Source: Chrysogorgia sp. JL179-B06 (taxonomy: Eukaryota > Cnidaria > Anthozoa > Scleralcyonacea > Chrysogorgiidae). Taken from it: 64,000 nucleotides of DNA. Both the position numbers and the translations under genes were made by a program. The notes beneath the pieces were generated by a model, which did no database searches, was not told the DNA's origin, and saw nothing but the letters and a program-made list of their open reading frames with translations. The stretch is from assembly GCA_035772405.1 (NCBI GenBank), contig JAYKKM010000072.1, positions 747,501-811,500 of the forward strand, given 5' to 3'. Within the stretch, counting starts at the first letter, position 1. Each line of letters starts with the position of its first letter. This document shows positions 1 through 10,341 of this stretch, in pieces.

Positions 1-324
1 AAGATTTCCAGGAAAAATTGCTCGGCGTGCGCCGCAGAGAGGTTCCACAGAGAAGGCGCGACTCCAACAGATGAAAGAAGCAGTGTGGCGAGTACAACTG
101 CAAGCGAAAGCGAGACGAAGAAGGTACATATAAAAAGCCCATTGCGAATACTACTTGTGCCGTCTCCGTCGCAAATGCAAGGATTCGAGAAGGTGGCGAA
201 GAAAAAGATACGGAAAAATCTCGCAATACACAGACGGCGCGAATTGTATGGCTGGACATTGCCTTTCAATCAAAAACACCAGACGATAGATAGCCTACAA
301 CGCGGAGATGCTTCGAAGGGCTGA
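1..324 (+). other. Unassigned open stretch at the left edge
   Basis: Frame 1 is open from the first base to a TGA at 322-324. The peptide is basic and contains NCSACAAERF and VAKKKIRKNLAIHRRRELYG. No family is recognised. It could be the end of an exon or a transposon remnant; other frames also have moderate open stretches. Confidence 0.2.
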
Positions 325-535
325 ATGTAAACTGCCACCAGGCGAGGCTTGTGCCCAGGTAAAATCGAGCGCCATTCAATTGATCGTTCAGGAGGTGGAA
401 TGCGTTGCGCGATATACAATATAATTTAATTTCGATTTATTAAAAGTGAAATTTAAAACAATATATGTACAAGAGGATATAAAAATGTAAAATAAAAACT
501 TATTTGAGAAAGAGTGAGCTGCAGTATAGCTATAA

Positions 536-959
536 GGGAGCTGTCATTAATTCCACCCGGGAAGGGGCAGAAGGAAAACTGAAAATTCTTGTTAAAGTTT
601 CGTGACCCAACCAAATCCCTCATGATCCAACTATACATTTTGTTTTAGTTTCGTGGCCCAGCACATGTTAAATTTTCATTCATACCGACAACACAGGAGT
701 GCTGAGGGTAGTCTGCCATATAGAGCAAGGAAAACAATCAACTTTGTTTTCAGCCGGGTTTTCGCATTCCTGAACTCTTAGTCTCGAACCACTGAAATTC
801 AAACTATATATACATGTACATAATTTCTGTTGGTGTGATATGGATATTTCTTGGACTTACATAGCGTATATCAATTCCTATGTTATAAATATTTGTTTTC
901 TTCGATTACTTTTGATACCCCCCCCCCCCCCCTCCATGGTGGAATTAATGACAGCTCCC
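536..959. mobile_element. Fold-back MITE
   Basis: Arms gggagctgtcattaattcca (536 onward) and its reverse complement ending at 959 enclose AT-rich DNA and a C run at 917-932. Confidence 0.6.
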
Positions 960-1063
960 GAAGTAATATTTATAAACCGCGCAGTAGGTCTATATCGGAT
1001 TTAAAATACGAGGCGATAGCCAAATGTTTTCTAAACAGAATAATTTCGTTCGTTCATTGGCGT

Positions 1064-1718
1064 TAGGATGAGCCGATCGAGAAAAATCCAATTTACCGAT
1101 CCGTTTTACGAGCTGATCGGCCGATTTATCGGTGGTTACCGATATTGTTCACCAGAAATTATTAACAGTTGAATTTGGGGCCAAACTTCACTTCGCGGTA
1201 CGCATTACCAACCGCAAGCAGACTAACACCGTCACCGATGCAAATGTGATGTTAATTTTAGGCTTCATGTTTGCGTCGGTTCGGAGGGCGGATCTGCTGG
1301 GGTGTCAATGCTGGGGTGACTATTTGAGACTACATTCGCTCACATGTCTCTGGCTTTTAAAATGCGTTCAACTATAATCGCGTAAATTTAGAAAGAAAAA
1401 AACAAACAATATTCTAAATTTTCCAGAATGAAAATAGACTTGCAACGCTCTAGTTCCAGAAGATATTAAATTTGACAGTTGAATTGTGGAAGAGTATCTG
1501 TGTTATAAACAAGTTGGCGTTTTTCTTGACAAACAAAAGGAAATGTCACAAGTAGAAAAGCGAGAATGATATATGTTCCCGCCGATATATGTTGACGGTT
1601 CCCGCAGATATATGGGACCGCCGATATATGTTGACGCGATCGGCCAATAACCGATCAGCCTGAATGTTGCCGATTATCGGCTTCTGCCAATTAATTTCCG
1701 ATTATCGGCTCATCCCTA
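1064..1718. mobile_element. Non-autonomous hAT-type element with 8-bp target duplication
   Basis: The ends TAGGATGAGCCGAT and ATCGGCTCATCCCTA are inverted repeats. The flanking ATTGGCGT is duplicated exactly at 1056-1063 and 1719-1726. The interior has no transposase. Related ends occur at 18750, 20185 and 43295-43362. Confidence 0.8.
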
Positions 1719-1947
1719 ATTGGCGTAGTAATTTTGAAAATTAACGGTATCTCAGTCGTTAAAAATCAGAGAAAAATTAAGAGGGAGTCGATACAGGTCC
1801 GCGTGATTTTCCTGAGTGACAAGAGCTCGAGCATGCCAAAAACAAACGTCCAATACTTCATGTTCACTGTTCAGTGTTTGTAATGGCACGTAAACAAACA
1901 ATGTAAACAAAAAAACAAGGACATAACGGACTTGACGGCAACTTTAA

Positions 1948-2374
1948 CTCTTTCCTGTCCAGGCCCAGTCAAAATGAAGTCATGAATCGAAAAATACGGC
2001 ACACGGTAACGCAAGATTTAAAATGGAAAATCGACAAGCGCCAGGCACATGAGATCCACTCACACGCTAAGTTGGATTTGATTTCATAAAAAAACTCTGC
2101 GATTGGTGGCATTTTGAATTTTCCTGATGCTACGCCGCCATGCAAGATGGGCTTTTCTAAAAAAATGAAAGTTTTTAAACCTAATTTATGATAATGCTAA
2201 CTTATATTAATATAATGTGTCTTGTTCGAGAAGTTTAAAAACATTGGTAAAAGCCTGTTTATTGTGCTTTCAGAAAATGTATAGCTTTCGCAACAGTTAT
2301 GGTTATTTCCAGAGATATCAATAGAACAAAGAGGTGGTTCAATTTTGGATGTTTTTCAGCCGGACAGGAAAGAA
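1948..2374. mobile_element. TTAA-flanked MITE, copy 1
   Basis: It is bordered by TTAA on both sides (1944-1947, 2375-2378), with inverted ends CTCTTTCCTGTCC and GGACAGGAAAGAA. The TTAA target is typical of piggyBac-type transposition. It has the same family interior as 46782-47224. Confidence 0.75.
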
Positions 2375-2621
2375 TTAAGCAAGAGCTCCAAACTCTCTGT
2401 GAGTTAGTGTCGTCATGCACAGGCATGAGAATGCTCTCAGTGCATGACTACATTGTGTTATATTCAAAAGGAGGACAGCATCTTGTGACTAAAAATTATC
2501 CACTTCCTTTGTTGTGTGTGAAGGATTCTTTCGCTTGAAGGAGTCAAAGGACGTATCCTTTAGTTAGACGTCGTAAATCGTAACTAGCTCACGAATCCGA
2601 GCGACGCAACCTCTATTTTTT

Positions 2622-5600
2622 TTACTCCCGGAGACATTCATTCAACACCTCCAAGTGACCGTTGCCCGTTTGAATTTTCTCCGTGATGTTGATCGTCGTC
2701 CATTCCTCCACTGTCTCCTTGTGATAGATCTCCTCCAAACACTTACCCACGTGACTCCGAATGGCGTTCACTGCCTCTAGGGCGACGTTGCAACACCAGC
2801 GCGCATGCTCGACGTGCGCGGGGTTCACGGCACGATTCTTACGGTGCCACGCGTCTAACCAACCCTTCATTTCCGAGTTCGTCCTTTTCAGGAAAAACTT
2901 CGCTTTCTCCAAATGCGTCACGTAGAGAAAGAGCTCCGCTCCGGGAAAGCAACCCTTTTCGAACTCTGCGTACGCGTCACTCACCAACGGTTTTAAAGAG
3001 CGCGCCGAAGTAAAGCCGAGCTCCTGGGCGACCAGTTCCTCGATTTCATTGGTCAGCTGTCCGTTCTCTAGTATTGCTAGGCAGAGTACTAATGAAGGAA
3101 TCGCAGGCGGAAGGAGTTCACATAACGTAGCATAATGATCATACCTCGACCAGCCTGTTAGGGCTATGCCAGAGATCTTGCAGCGCGTCGTTTCCGGGAG
3201 ACTGGTGATCAACTCCATCCAGGATAAGTGGTTAGCCACGTGGTGTTCCAGAGGCACAAAATTCGCAGTTGGGCCTGGGAAGAAAATACCATGTGACTAA
3301 AAATGAGAGAGGACTGGGAACACCTGCTTGTTCTGTGCATGGATAAAGTCCCAAGTTTGTAAAATTAAAAAGCTATGTGTTAAGGTGATGTTTACATGAA
3401 TCCAGATTGAGTTTCATTCCTTTAGGTGTTTACATGAATCCGGAATGAGATACAGCTCAATCCAGATTGAGTTCATTCCGGTTCTCATTCCCGATTGTAG
3501 TTTCATTCCGGATTGAGTTTCATTGAAATTTCATTCCGGTGTCATGTAAAGGCGGTACGACATTTCATTCCGGAATGAAAAATACGACCTACAGTACTGC
3601 TCAGAATTAACCTAACGAAAAACGCGTTCGGAACACGATCGGAACGCGTTCTATTCTCGTTCGGAACGCGTTCCGAACGATATACTTTCTGTTTTAATCT
3701 CGTCTAATGAACATATACCATAACCAGTCCAGCAATCAAATGATCAAGTTAAATCCGTTTAGAAGTTTACTAAAGTCAGAAATTAACGAAGTCTTCCCAT
3801 TAACTTTTTAAGCGAAGTCACAATGATGTTCCGAACGCGTTCGGAACTCGTTCAGAACGCGTTCCGAACGCGTTTGGAACGCGTTCGGAACGCGAACGCA
3901 GTGTTAGGTTATTTCTGAGCAGTACTGTAGAAGACTGAAACGAACAACACATGCGTGCTTTTATTTTATTTTGCGACGCCAATTTGCAGCTAGACAGGAA
4001 TTGCGCCGACGTCATATTGTTCAATGTAAATAGCTCTTTGTCAACGACTTTATAAATAAATTAAATGCTTGTTTACTTGCGACCGCATCGATTATCATGC
4101 TAGTAATGCTTTTCCCCTTTTCTTTATGTTTATTCTTCGCCAAATTATCAGTTTAAGGTACATGTTGAAAATGTACAAGCGCTGCAATCGTTGAAAGAAA
4201 CATACCCGCTATAATGTTACTGATCACCATCTTGAAATTTCAGATTTTGTGTGATATTCGATCATGGGATAGAATTCCTATGTAAACGCGCGGTTTGAAT
4301 TCACGTTCAATCTGGAATGAAACTGAATCCAAATTCATGTAAACAGCGCCCTAAGAGATTAAGGGTTATTGGTGAGCATTGCCTACCTGAAGAGCCTTTA
4401 AACGAGCTAGCAACCCAAATGCTGTCAAAAACTTGACTGAAACGCTGAAACATCCCTTGAGGAAAATAGTTTGTAAGATTATCCACATAACCCCAAGCCA
4501 TCGGCTCCACAAGATTTGCCAATGGCTGCAACTCCTCCACACTGTGTTCACGAAACATGTCATGCCAGATGATCAGGCGAAGGTTTGGCCATTTTGTTTT
4601 GATATGTTGAAGAAGTGGTACCATGTGCTTGTAGTAGAGTTGCTGCTTGCTCAGGTTTGATGCCCGACAAGCACTACAGGTTCCTAAATTAAAGACCTAT
4701 ATTGTAGATACAACATAGATGAACCATGAGGGTCAGGTGAGAGACACAATAACTATATATATATAATATATATAATATATATATATATATATGATTGTAT
4801 ATATATATGAATGTACCCGAGGGACTGAGGTTTAGTAAAAGTCCTGAGTGCGAAGCCCGAGGGACTTTTACTAAACCTCCCAAGGCTTGAGGGACATTTA
4901 AATCACTAATCAACCGTAATGCCATGCTATCACTTTGTAATATTATGGCTACCGAGACAATAGGAAATTCAACAAGTTGAAATGGAATAAAACTTTGTGA
5001 GTTGCTATTAATGGTATTGGGAATTCGACAATGAAGTAATGGTTCACTTCATGTCTTCGTTAGTTATTCTATTGAAATGTTTTAGAGTGTTTAGCATATA
5101 ATATAAGCTGGATGAGTAGCGTGTTTGGCAGAGTGCAATTTGAGTAAAATAGTTGCTAATCATACATAATGCATACACATTAGGTAAGATTAGTTACTAA
5201 TCGTACCTAATGTTTTATGCAGGTCATTGATCAGGTTATTTAGAGATTAATCGTCCCTCGTGAAATAAAGGATTTCGAGGTAGCCATGATATTAATATAT
5301 ATATATATACTGTACTATACTGGGTGTCCTATTTCATGCTGAAAAAATTAGGTAGGGTAGGTCGGGTTTTTTAAACTTTTTTTCCCCAAACATTGCATGG
5401 ATGAACAATAGGTTTTGCCAAACCACGCTGATCTTGAGGATGCTGCACTGATCTCGAAATAAAGACTGGATCGAGCAACTATTGTTCAGAAAATGAAGCC
5501 GGAAGTCCGCCATTACTAAGGGACCAACTGAGAATCCTGAGGTTTTTTGATGGTTTATGTGCTCTTACCATCGACAAAATAAAATAATATTACTATAAAG

Positions 5601-7162
5601 AGGACCAGAAAACATTTTTCAAATTACTGGGTAAAACGATTCATCGCTATATCTACAGATTTACTGCAACTTTGGTCCCTTAGCAATGGCCGCCGTTGGC
5701 TCTAATTATCCAGTGAGAGAAGCCTGATATGAGACGTCAAATCAGGTTCAAGATTTTATGCATTTAATGTTAACAAAGAAACTATATTGGCCAGACACTA
5801 AACCTATTTTGCTAGCGTCACAAACTTGCAAACTCGGAGTTTCTAATGATCTCTCGTTAATTTACATTATGCAAATATGCAGGCTTCAAAATCAGCTCAT
5901 CAGATAAAATAGAAAGCTCAATCCAGTCTTTATGTAGAGATCAGTGAGATGCTGCCTGGATCAGTGAGCTCTATATATATATATATCTGGAGGGCTATCT
6001 GCCCAAGCAAAAAGTGAAGCCCAAGATGGCCGACTTTGCACGTCAGTTTCAGTCCCCTGCGCGGTTTTTACGTCAATTTCGTATATATAAACCGCGTAGG
6101 GGACTGAAACTGACGTGCAAAGTCGGCCATCTTGGGCTTCACTTTTTGCCTGGCCAATGACTGGCAGATAGCCCTCCAGATATATATATATATATAGAGC
6201 TCACTGGCCTGGATCGGCAGCCATGTTTGCTATCCCAGGATGCAGATCAAGCTGCAACTCGTGCCCAGGCCTCTCAAAATTTCAATAAAAAGATTAGGGT
6301 CGGGAAACCGGAAACCAAGGTATTTTTTATTTTGGCCCTAGCTCAATAGAGAAATTAAGAGACACTTTTGAATCTTGCTATATAAACTGCTAGTTGGGCA
6401 TTTGACTGCTAGTTGGGCATTTGACTGCTAGTTGGACTTGAAGTATGGGGGGATTTGATCACATTTTTTGATGAGGGGTGGGAATTTGGTCATTGGAATT
6501 TCTAAAATTCAAATGCCTGGATATTTAAAATACCCGGGAGGGATGCTACACCTTCAAATTGATCAGATCATCAGATGCATGGCATCAAAGGCATCAAGAT
6601 GAAACTTTAGTTGATGATAATTTAAGCAATTTGTATCAGAAAGTGCCAAAGATCATAAATATATAAAAGGCTGTAATTTCTCCAACCAAAACATGAATTC
6701 CGGCTTATTTCTCCCTACCTCATCACCACCAACATGTAAATACTTCAGTTCTTCGTGTCCTTCAATTATCTGATCCACCAAACACCTCACCAAGACCAAG
6801 GATCCCTTGTGCAAAGGACATAAAGACATTGGATTATTTACAGTCTCCAGAAGTGTCTCAAACTTTTTATGCTTCAGAACAAACTCGAGGTGACCAAACG
6901 TCTGTATTAATGGGATAAAAGTCAAGTTCTCATTTTCGCATATTTGTTGAAGTCTACGAATGTCGTCAAAACTATAGCAGTACTCCTTCGGTAGCATGTG
7001 TAAGGTATCTCCTTTGTAGGGAAACATATCCTCGTATTCAAACAATATTCCCGTAGCACCCCATTCGCGAAGTAATGGTATTAAACGTAGGAGGTATTCG
7101 ATTTTAGGTGGGGCACCTTTTAGATCAAGATGCACCAACTTTTCTCCCTGAAATGCTGTCAT
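2622..7162 (-). CDS. HEXD: Hexosaminidase D (GH20 family), complete, 3 exons
   Basis: Exons on the minus strand: 7162-6719, 4696-4387 and 3274-2622. All junctions are GT-AG, the phases join (0, then 1) and the total is 1407 nt, giving 468 aa; human HEXD is of similar length. The product is a glycoside hydrolase family 20 beta-hexosaminidase of the HEXD group, which is nucleocytoplasmic and prefers N-acetylgalactosaminides. Family landmarks are the N-terminal LVHLDLKGAPP (about residues 9-19), EYEDMFPY, QTFGHLEFVLKH and HVGGDE ending at residue 148, whose Asp147-Glu148 is the GH20 catalytic pair. Exon 2 continues with VFNLGTCSAC and IIWHDM. Exon 3 starts GPTANFVPLEHH and contains GWSRYDHY. The start is the ATG at 7162, which matches the family N-terminus; the frame is open further upstream but that part is not conserved. 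No signal peptide is seen, as expected for HEXD. Both introns are filled with MITEs. Confidence 0.95.
3380..4354. mobile_element. Long fold-back element in HEXD intron 2, with a nested MITE
   Basis: Arms tgtttacatgaatccagatt (left) and ccaaattcatgtaaacagcg (right) are inverted. Relatives of the arms occur at 50715-50960. A second element sits inside (3590-3928). Confidence 0.65.
3590..3928. mobile_element. Nested MITE rich in gttcggaacgcgttc palindromes
   Basis: Terminal inverted repeats tacagtactgctcagaa and ttctgagcagtactgta are flanked by TA-like sites. The interior repeats a palindromic ttcggaacgcgttccgaacg motif on both sides. Confidence 0.65.
4750..4893. repeat. TA microsatellite followed by a short inverted repeat
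   Basis: The TA run at 4756-4808 is followed by gaggtttagtaaaagtcc and its inverted copy ggacttttactaaacctcc. It lies in HEXD intron 1. Confidence 0.6.
5446..5946. mobile_element. MITE family R1, full copy
   Basis: Inverted ends CACTGATCTC...aaagactggat and atccagtcttta...GAGATCAGTG. The interior has aactattgttcagaaaatga and tggccagacactaaaccta. Further copies lie at 13065-13590 (inverted) and 45850-46340, with a partial one at 7394-7570. It lies in HEXD intron 1. Confidence 0.7.
5963..6207. mobile_element. Palindromic MITE next to R1
   Basis: About 41-bp arms, agtgagctctatatatatat...ctggagggctatctgcc, and their reverse complement ending at 6207. The centre carries two inverted copies of agtcggccatcttgggcttc. 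Confidence 0.7.
6350..6440. repeat. Short tandem repeat in HEXD intron 1
   Basis: About two and a half direct copies of gactgctagttgggcattt. The rest of 6240-6650 shows nothing recognisable. Confidence 0.5.
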
Positions 7163-7393
7163 TCCTTTCCACCCAATGTTTATTTTGTTTTGACATTGAC
7201 ACAAAGTCACAAACATTCCTAAGAGCCTTCGTTCCTTGGGAACGCGGTATTCATTAACTCGTATCCAGGATCCTCTCCAAAAGTTTCCTCTCGATCCAAA
7301 GTTGACGAGTGGTACACAGGGTCTAAAAAGCAAGGTAAGACCCTGGGTACGAGGGCGCTCGCCATATCTGAATTTCAAAATTCCGTCCAGCAA

Positions 7394-7570
7394 CGTCTAT
7401 TGTTCAGAAAATGAAGCCGGAAGTCCGCCATTACTAAGGGCCAACTGACGATCCTATGTAGTTTTTTTGTTGTATTATGTGCTCTTACCATCGACAAAAT
7501 AAAATAATGTTACTATAAAGAGGACCAGAAAACATTTTTCAAATTACTGGGTAAAACGATTCAAAACTCG
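7394..7570. mobile_element. R1 MITE, 5' part only
   Basis: Matches aactattgttcagaaaatga through acgattca of the copy at 5446. It breaks off into the LINE fragment next to it. Confidence 0.6.
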
Positions 7571-7575
7571 TCTTC

Positions 7576-7935
7576 TTCACCAGCTTTAGCTGTGCTCCGA
7601 GGTCATCATCTGCGTCCGTCGTGTAGTTCGTAGGATGATTACTGAGCATGACCCCTTTACCTTTCTCTTCACGTGTCCGTACCACCTCAGTCTGCTTTCT
7701 CTTATCTTCTCTCTCAGTTCCGTCACCTTCACTTCTTGCCTTATGTCTTCATTTCCCATTCTCTCCCGTCTTGTCACTCCTCTAATCGCTCGCAGACTTC
7801 TCATCTCCGCTACTTCCAGCTTCTTCGCATGTTCTTCCTTCACTGCCCAAGTCTCTGCACCATATAAAACAACCGGTCTAACCATGATCTTGTACACCTG
7901 TGGCTTCAGTCTCATTGGCGTCCGTCTGTCATAGA
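7576..7935 (-). mobile_element. LINE reverse transcriptase C-terminal fragment
   Basis: The minus frame encodes RPVVLYGAETWAVKEEHAKK, then RMGNEDIRQE and ESRLRWYGHVKRK, the typical tail of non-LTR reverse transcriptases. It is 5'-truncated. A short piece of the same repeat lies at about 20570-20625. Confidence 0.75.
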
Positions 7936-8224
7936 TTACTCACTATTATATACTATAATATTACTACAATAATATAATATTTCTATCTATTATTATTAAC
8001 TTAATATATTTTACAAATAATTTCAAAACGCAACCAGGTGATAAATCAGACATAGTTTGACGCTACTCTGGCTTTAAAAAGTTTTTTGAACGTAACTTTA
8101 AAAGTTACTGTCCGTGACTGTAATATTCTGAACTTTTACTTAGTTCGAACTTCGATCAAGTCAATGTCATCTCTCTGCAGACCATGCCACACAGCTTAGA
8201 TCACGCGACTAAATACTACAATGT

Positions 8225-8268
8225 CCCAACGTTTCGACACTCTAATCTAGTGTCTTCATCAGGGGTGA
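8225..8268 (-). ncRNA. Hammerhead-like motif of a Penelope-like element
   Basis: On the minus strand CTGATGA is followed by an extra A, a 6-bp stem II GACACT/AGTGTC, GAAAC and GTT. Short CCC/GGG strands form stem I. The minimal ACGT stem III can only pair between two molecules, as reported for Penelope-type hammerheads. Confidence 0.65.
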
Positions 8269-8693
8269 TCGTTGTAAAGTTAGGATCCCTATTTATACCC
8301 TCATAGAACCGGTGATGACATTATCTATTAACAAGATGCAAATAAGCTTCTGGTAATAAACCACCGCCATCGCGATTCAATGGGGCGTGGGCGCTATTGA
8401 TATATGCCAAGCTCCAGACAACGTCTCTGATGATACCGCGGATTAGTGGTAATAATTTTGGAACTCCGACAAAGCAGAATTTTCCTTTTTTGAAAAGAAA
8501 ACAGTCTTTTGGTGTTCTTTTTACGGTATCACCAGAGACGTTGTCTGGAGGCTTGGCATATCAACTGCGCCCAACGCCCCATTAAATCGCGATGACGGTG
8601 GTTTATTACCAGAAGCTTATTTGCATCTTGTTAATAGATAACGTCATCATCGGTTCTATGAGGGTATAAATAGGGATCCTAACTTTACAACGA

Positions 8694-8737
8694 TCACCCC
8701 TGATGAAGACACTAGACTGGAGTGTCGAAACGTTGGG
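8694..8737 (+). ncRNA. Hammerhead-like motif of a Penelope-like element, inverted partner
   Basis: CTGATGA lies at 8699-8705, stem II is GACACT/AGTGTC, then GAAAC and GTT, with stem I ACCC/GGGT. It is the mirror copy of the motif at 8225-8268. Confidence 0.65.
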
Positions 8738-8868
8738 TCATGGACAGTAACTTTTAAAGTTACGTTCAAAAACTTTTCAAAGCCACAGTAGCGTCAAACT
8801 ATGTTTAATATCGTTTAGCATTCTGTAATTTACAATCTTTAAATAACAAAGACACGGGGTAAGAGTAT

Positions 8869-10186
8869 TCAGCCAAAAAACGCATGGATGGATTTGTCTT
8901 GATAACCGAGACTCTTCAGGTATCTGTGAGAAAGGAAAGGAAAAACAAATTTTATTTTTCAAATCTGTAGTTCATAAATACATCGCTGATGAAAAACCAG
9001 GGACCAAAGAGCGTTGTTTTAGATTGGGGGGGGGGGGGGGGAGGCTAAGGCGAAGGTTCGAGCCTGCTAGGGGGGGTTCCGAGGCATAGTCTAGGAAGAT
9101 TATTATACAGCGAGTAAGAACAAAACTTAAAAGACATTGGCAACAAAAATTACGTTTGTCTAATATGAAAGAACTCGTAAAATGATAGAGTAACACCTTT
9201 TACAACTTTCCCGGATTTTACTTCGTTTTTGAAATATTTCAGTTTGTTTGATATGTAAATGAGATGGTCTCTGACGTCAGGTGCAGGGTAGAGAACTTTC
9301 ACTCATTATGTCTCAGTGATTGCTAAATTTACAACGTTCATTATCATGAGGAGTTATCATACGCACATTTTCAAGATGGAACTAATATTCTAATGTGTGG
9401 AAATTCTCTACCCTGCACCTGGCGTCAGAGACCATCTCATTTACATATCAAACAAACTGAAATATTTCAAAAACGAAGTAAAATACGGAAAAGTTGTAAA
9501 AGGTGTTACTCTATCACTTTACGAGTAATTCTTTCATATTAGACAAACTTCATTTTTGTTGCCAATGTCCTTTAACGACAATTGCAAGGAAATACACTGG
9601 AAATGGCACCAAATTATGAACTAAAAGTCAACTTACGCAACTTGTTGTAATGTAAATGGATCTGGACCACAAACACCGATCAATAAATCTCGTTCGTTGC
9701 CTGTTAACGGGCATGCAGGCATTAAATCCCGCAGGGAGGACTCTGTTATACGGCCCAAGAAACCAGACCACGAGACAGACGGATTGGACAAGAAATAATA
9801 GACTTGAAACCTATAAATAAAAATAATGGGTATCATACTCTCAGTTATTATCCATCTTTGTTTTAAGGAGTCCAACGAACGCGATAGACGATCACTTAAT
9901 ATAATAAATTATACTAATTAATAATTAATTATATTAATTAATCATATTAATTAATCAATTTATTAAATTAATAAACAATTAATCAATAATTAATTAATAA
10001 TTAATTATTGATTAATTAATAATTAATTATATTAATTAATAATTAATTAATTAATTATATTAATTAATAATTAATTATATTAATATAAATAAAATTAATT
10101 TATAAATTATAAATTAGTCTGAACATGTTATGGAACTAGATCTATTAAGAATTTGTTTCTAATCTATCTGTCTGTCTTTCTTTCTT

Positions 10187-10273
<87 letters not shown>

Positions 10274-10274
10274 T

Positions 10275-10341
<67 letters not shown>

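Larger units (their letters stand above)
8195..8775. mobile_element. Inverted pair of Penelope-like element 3' ends
   Basis: The two halves are inverted copies. On the minus strand (8480 to 8225) and the plus strand (8530 to 8740) each runs from GIY-YIG-domain remnants (the tail encoding DGGLLPEAYLHLVNR) through ggatcctaactttacaacg to a hammerhead-like motif. It lies just downstream of the CYB5R4 stop codon. The coding part is too short and broken to be active. Confidence 0.75.
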
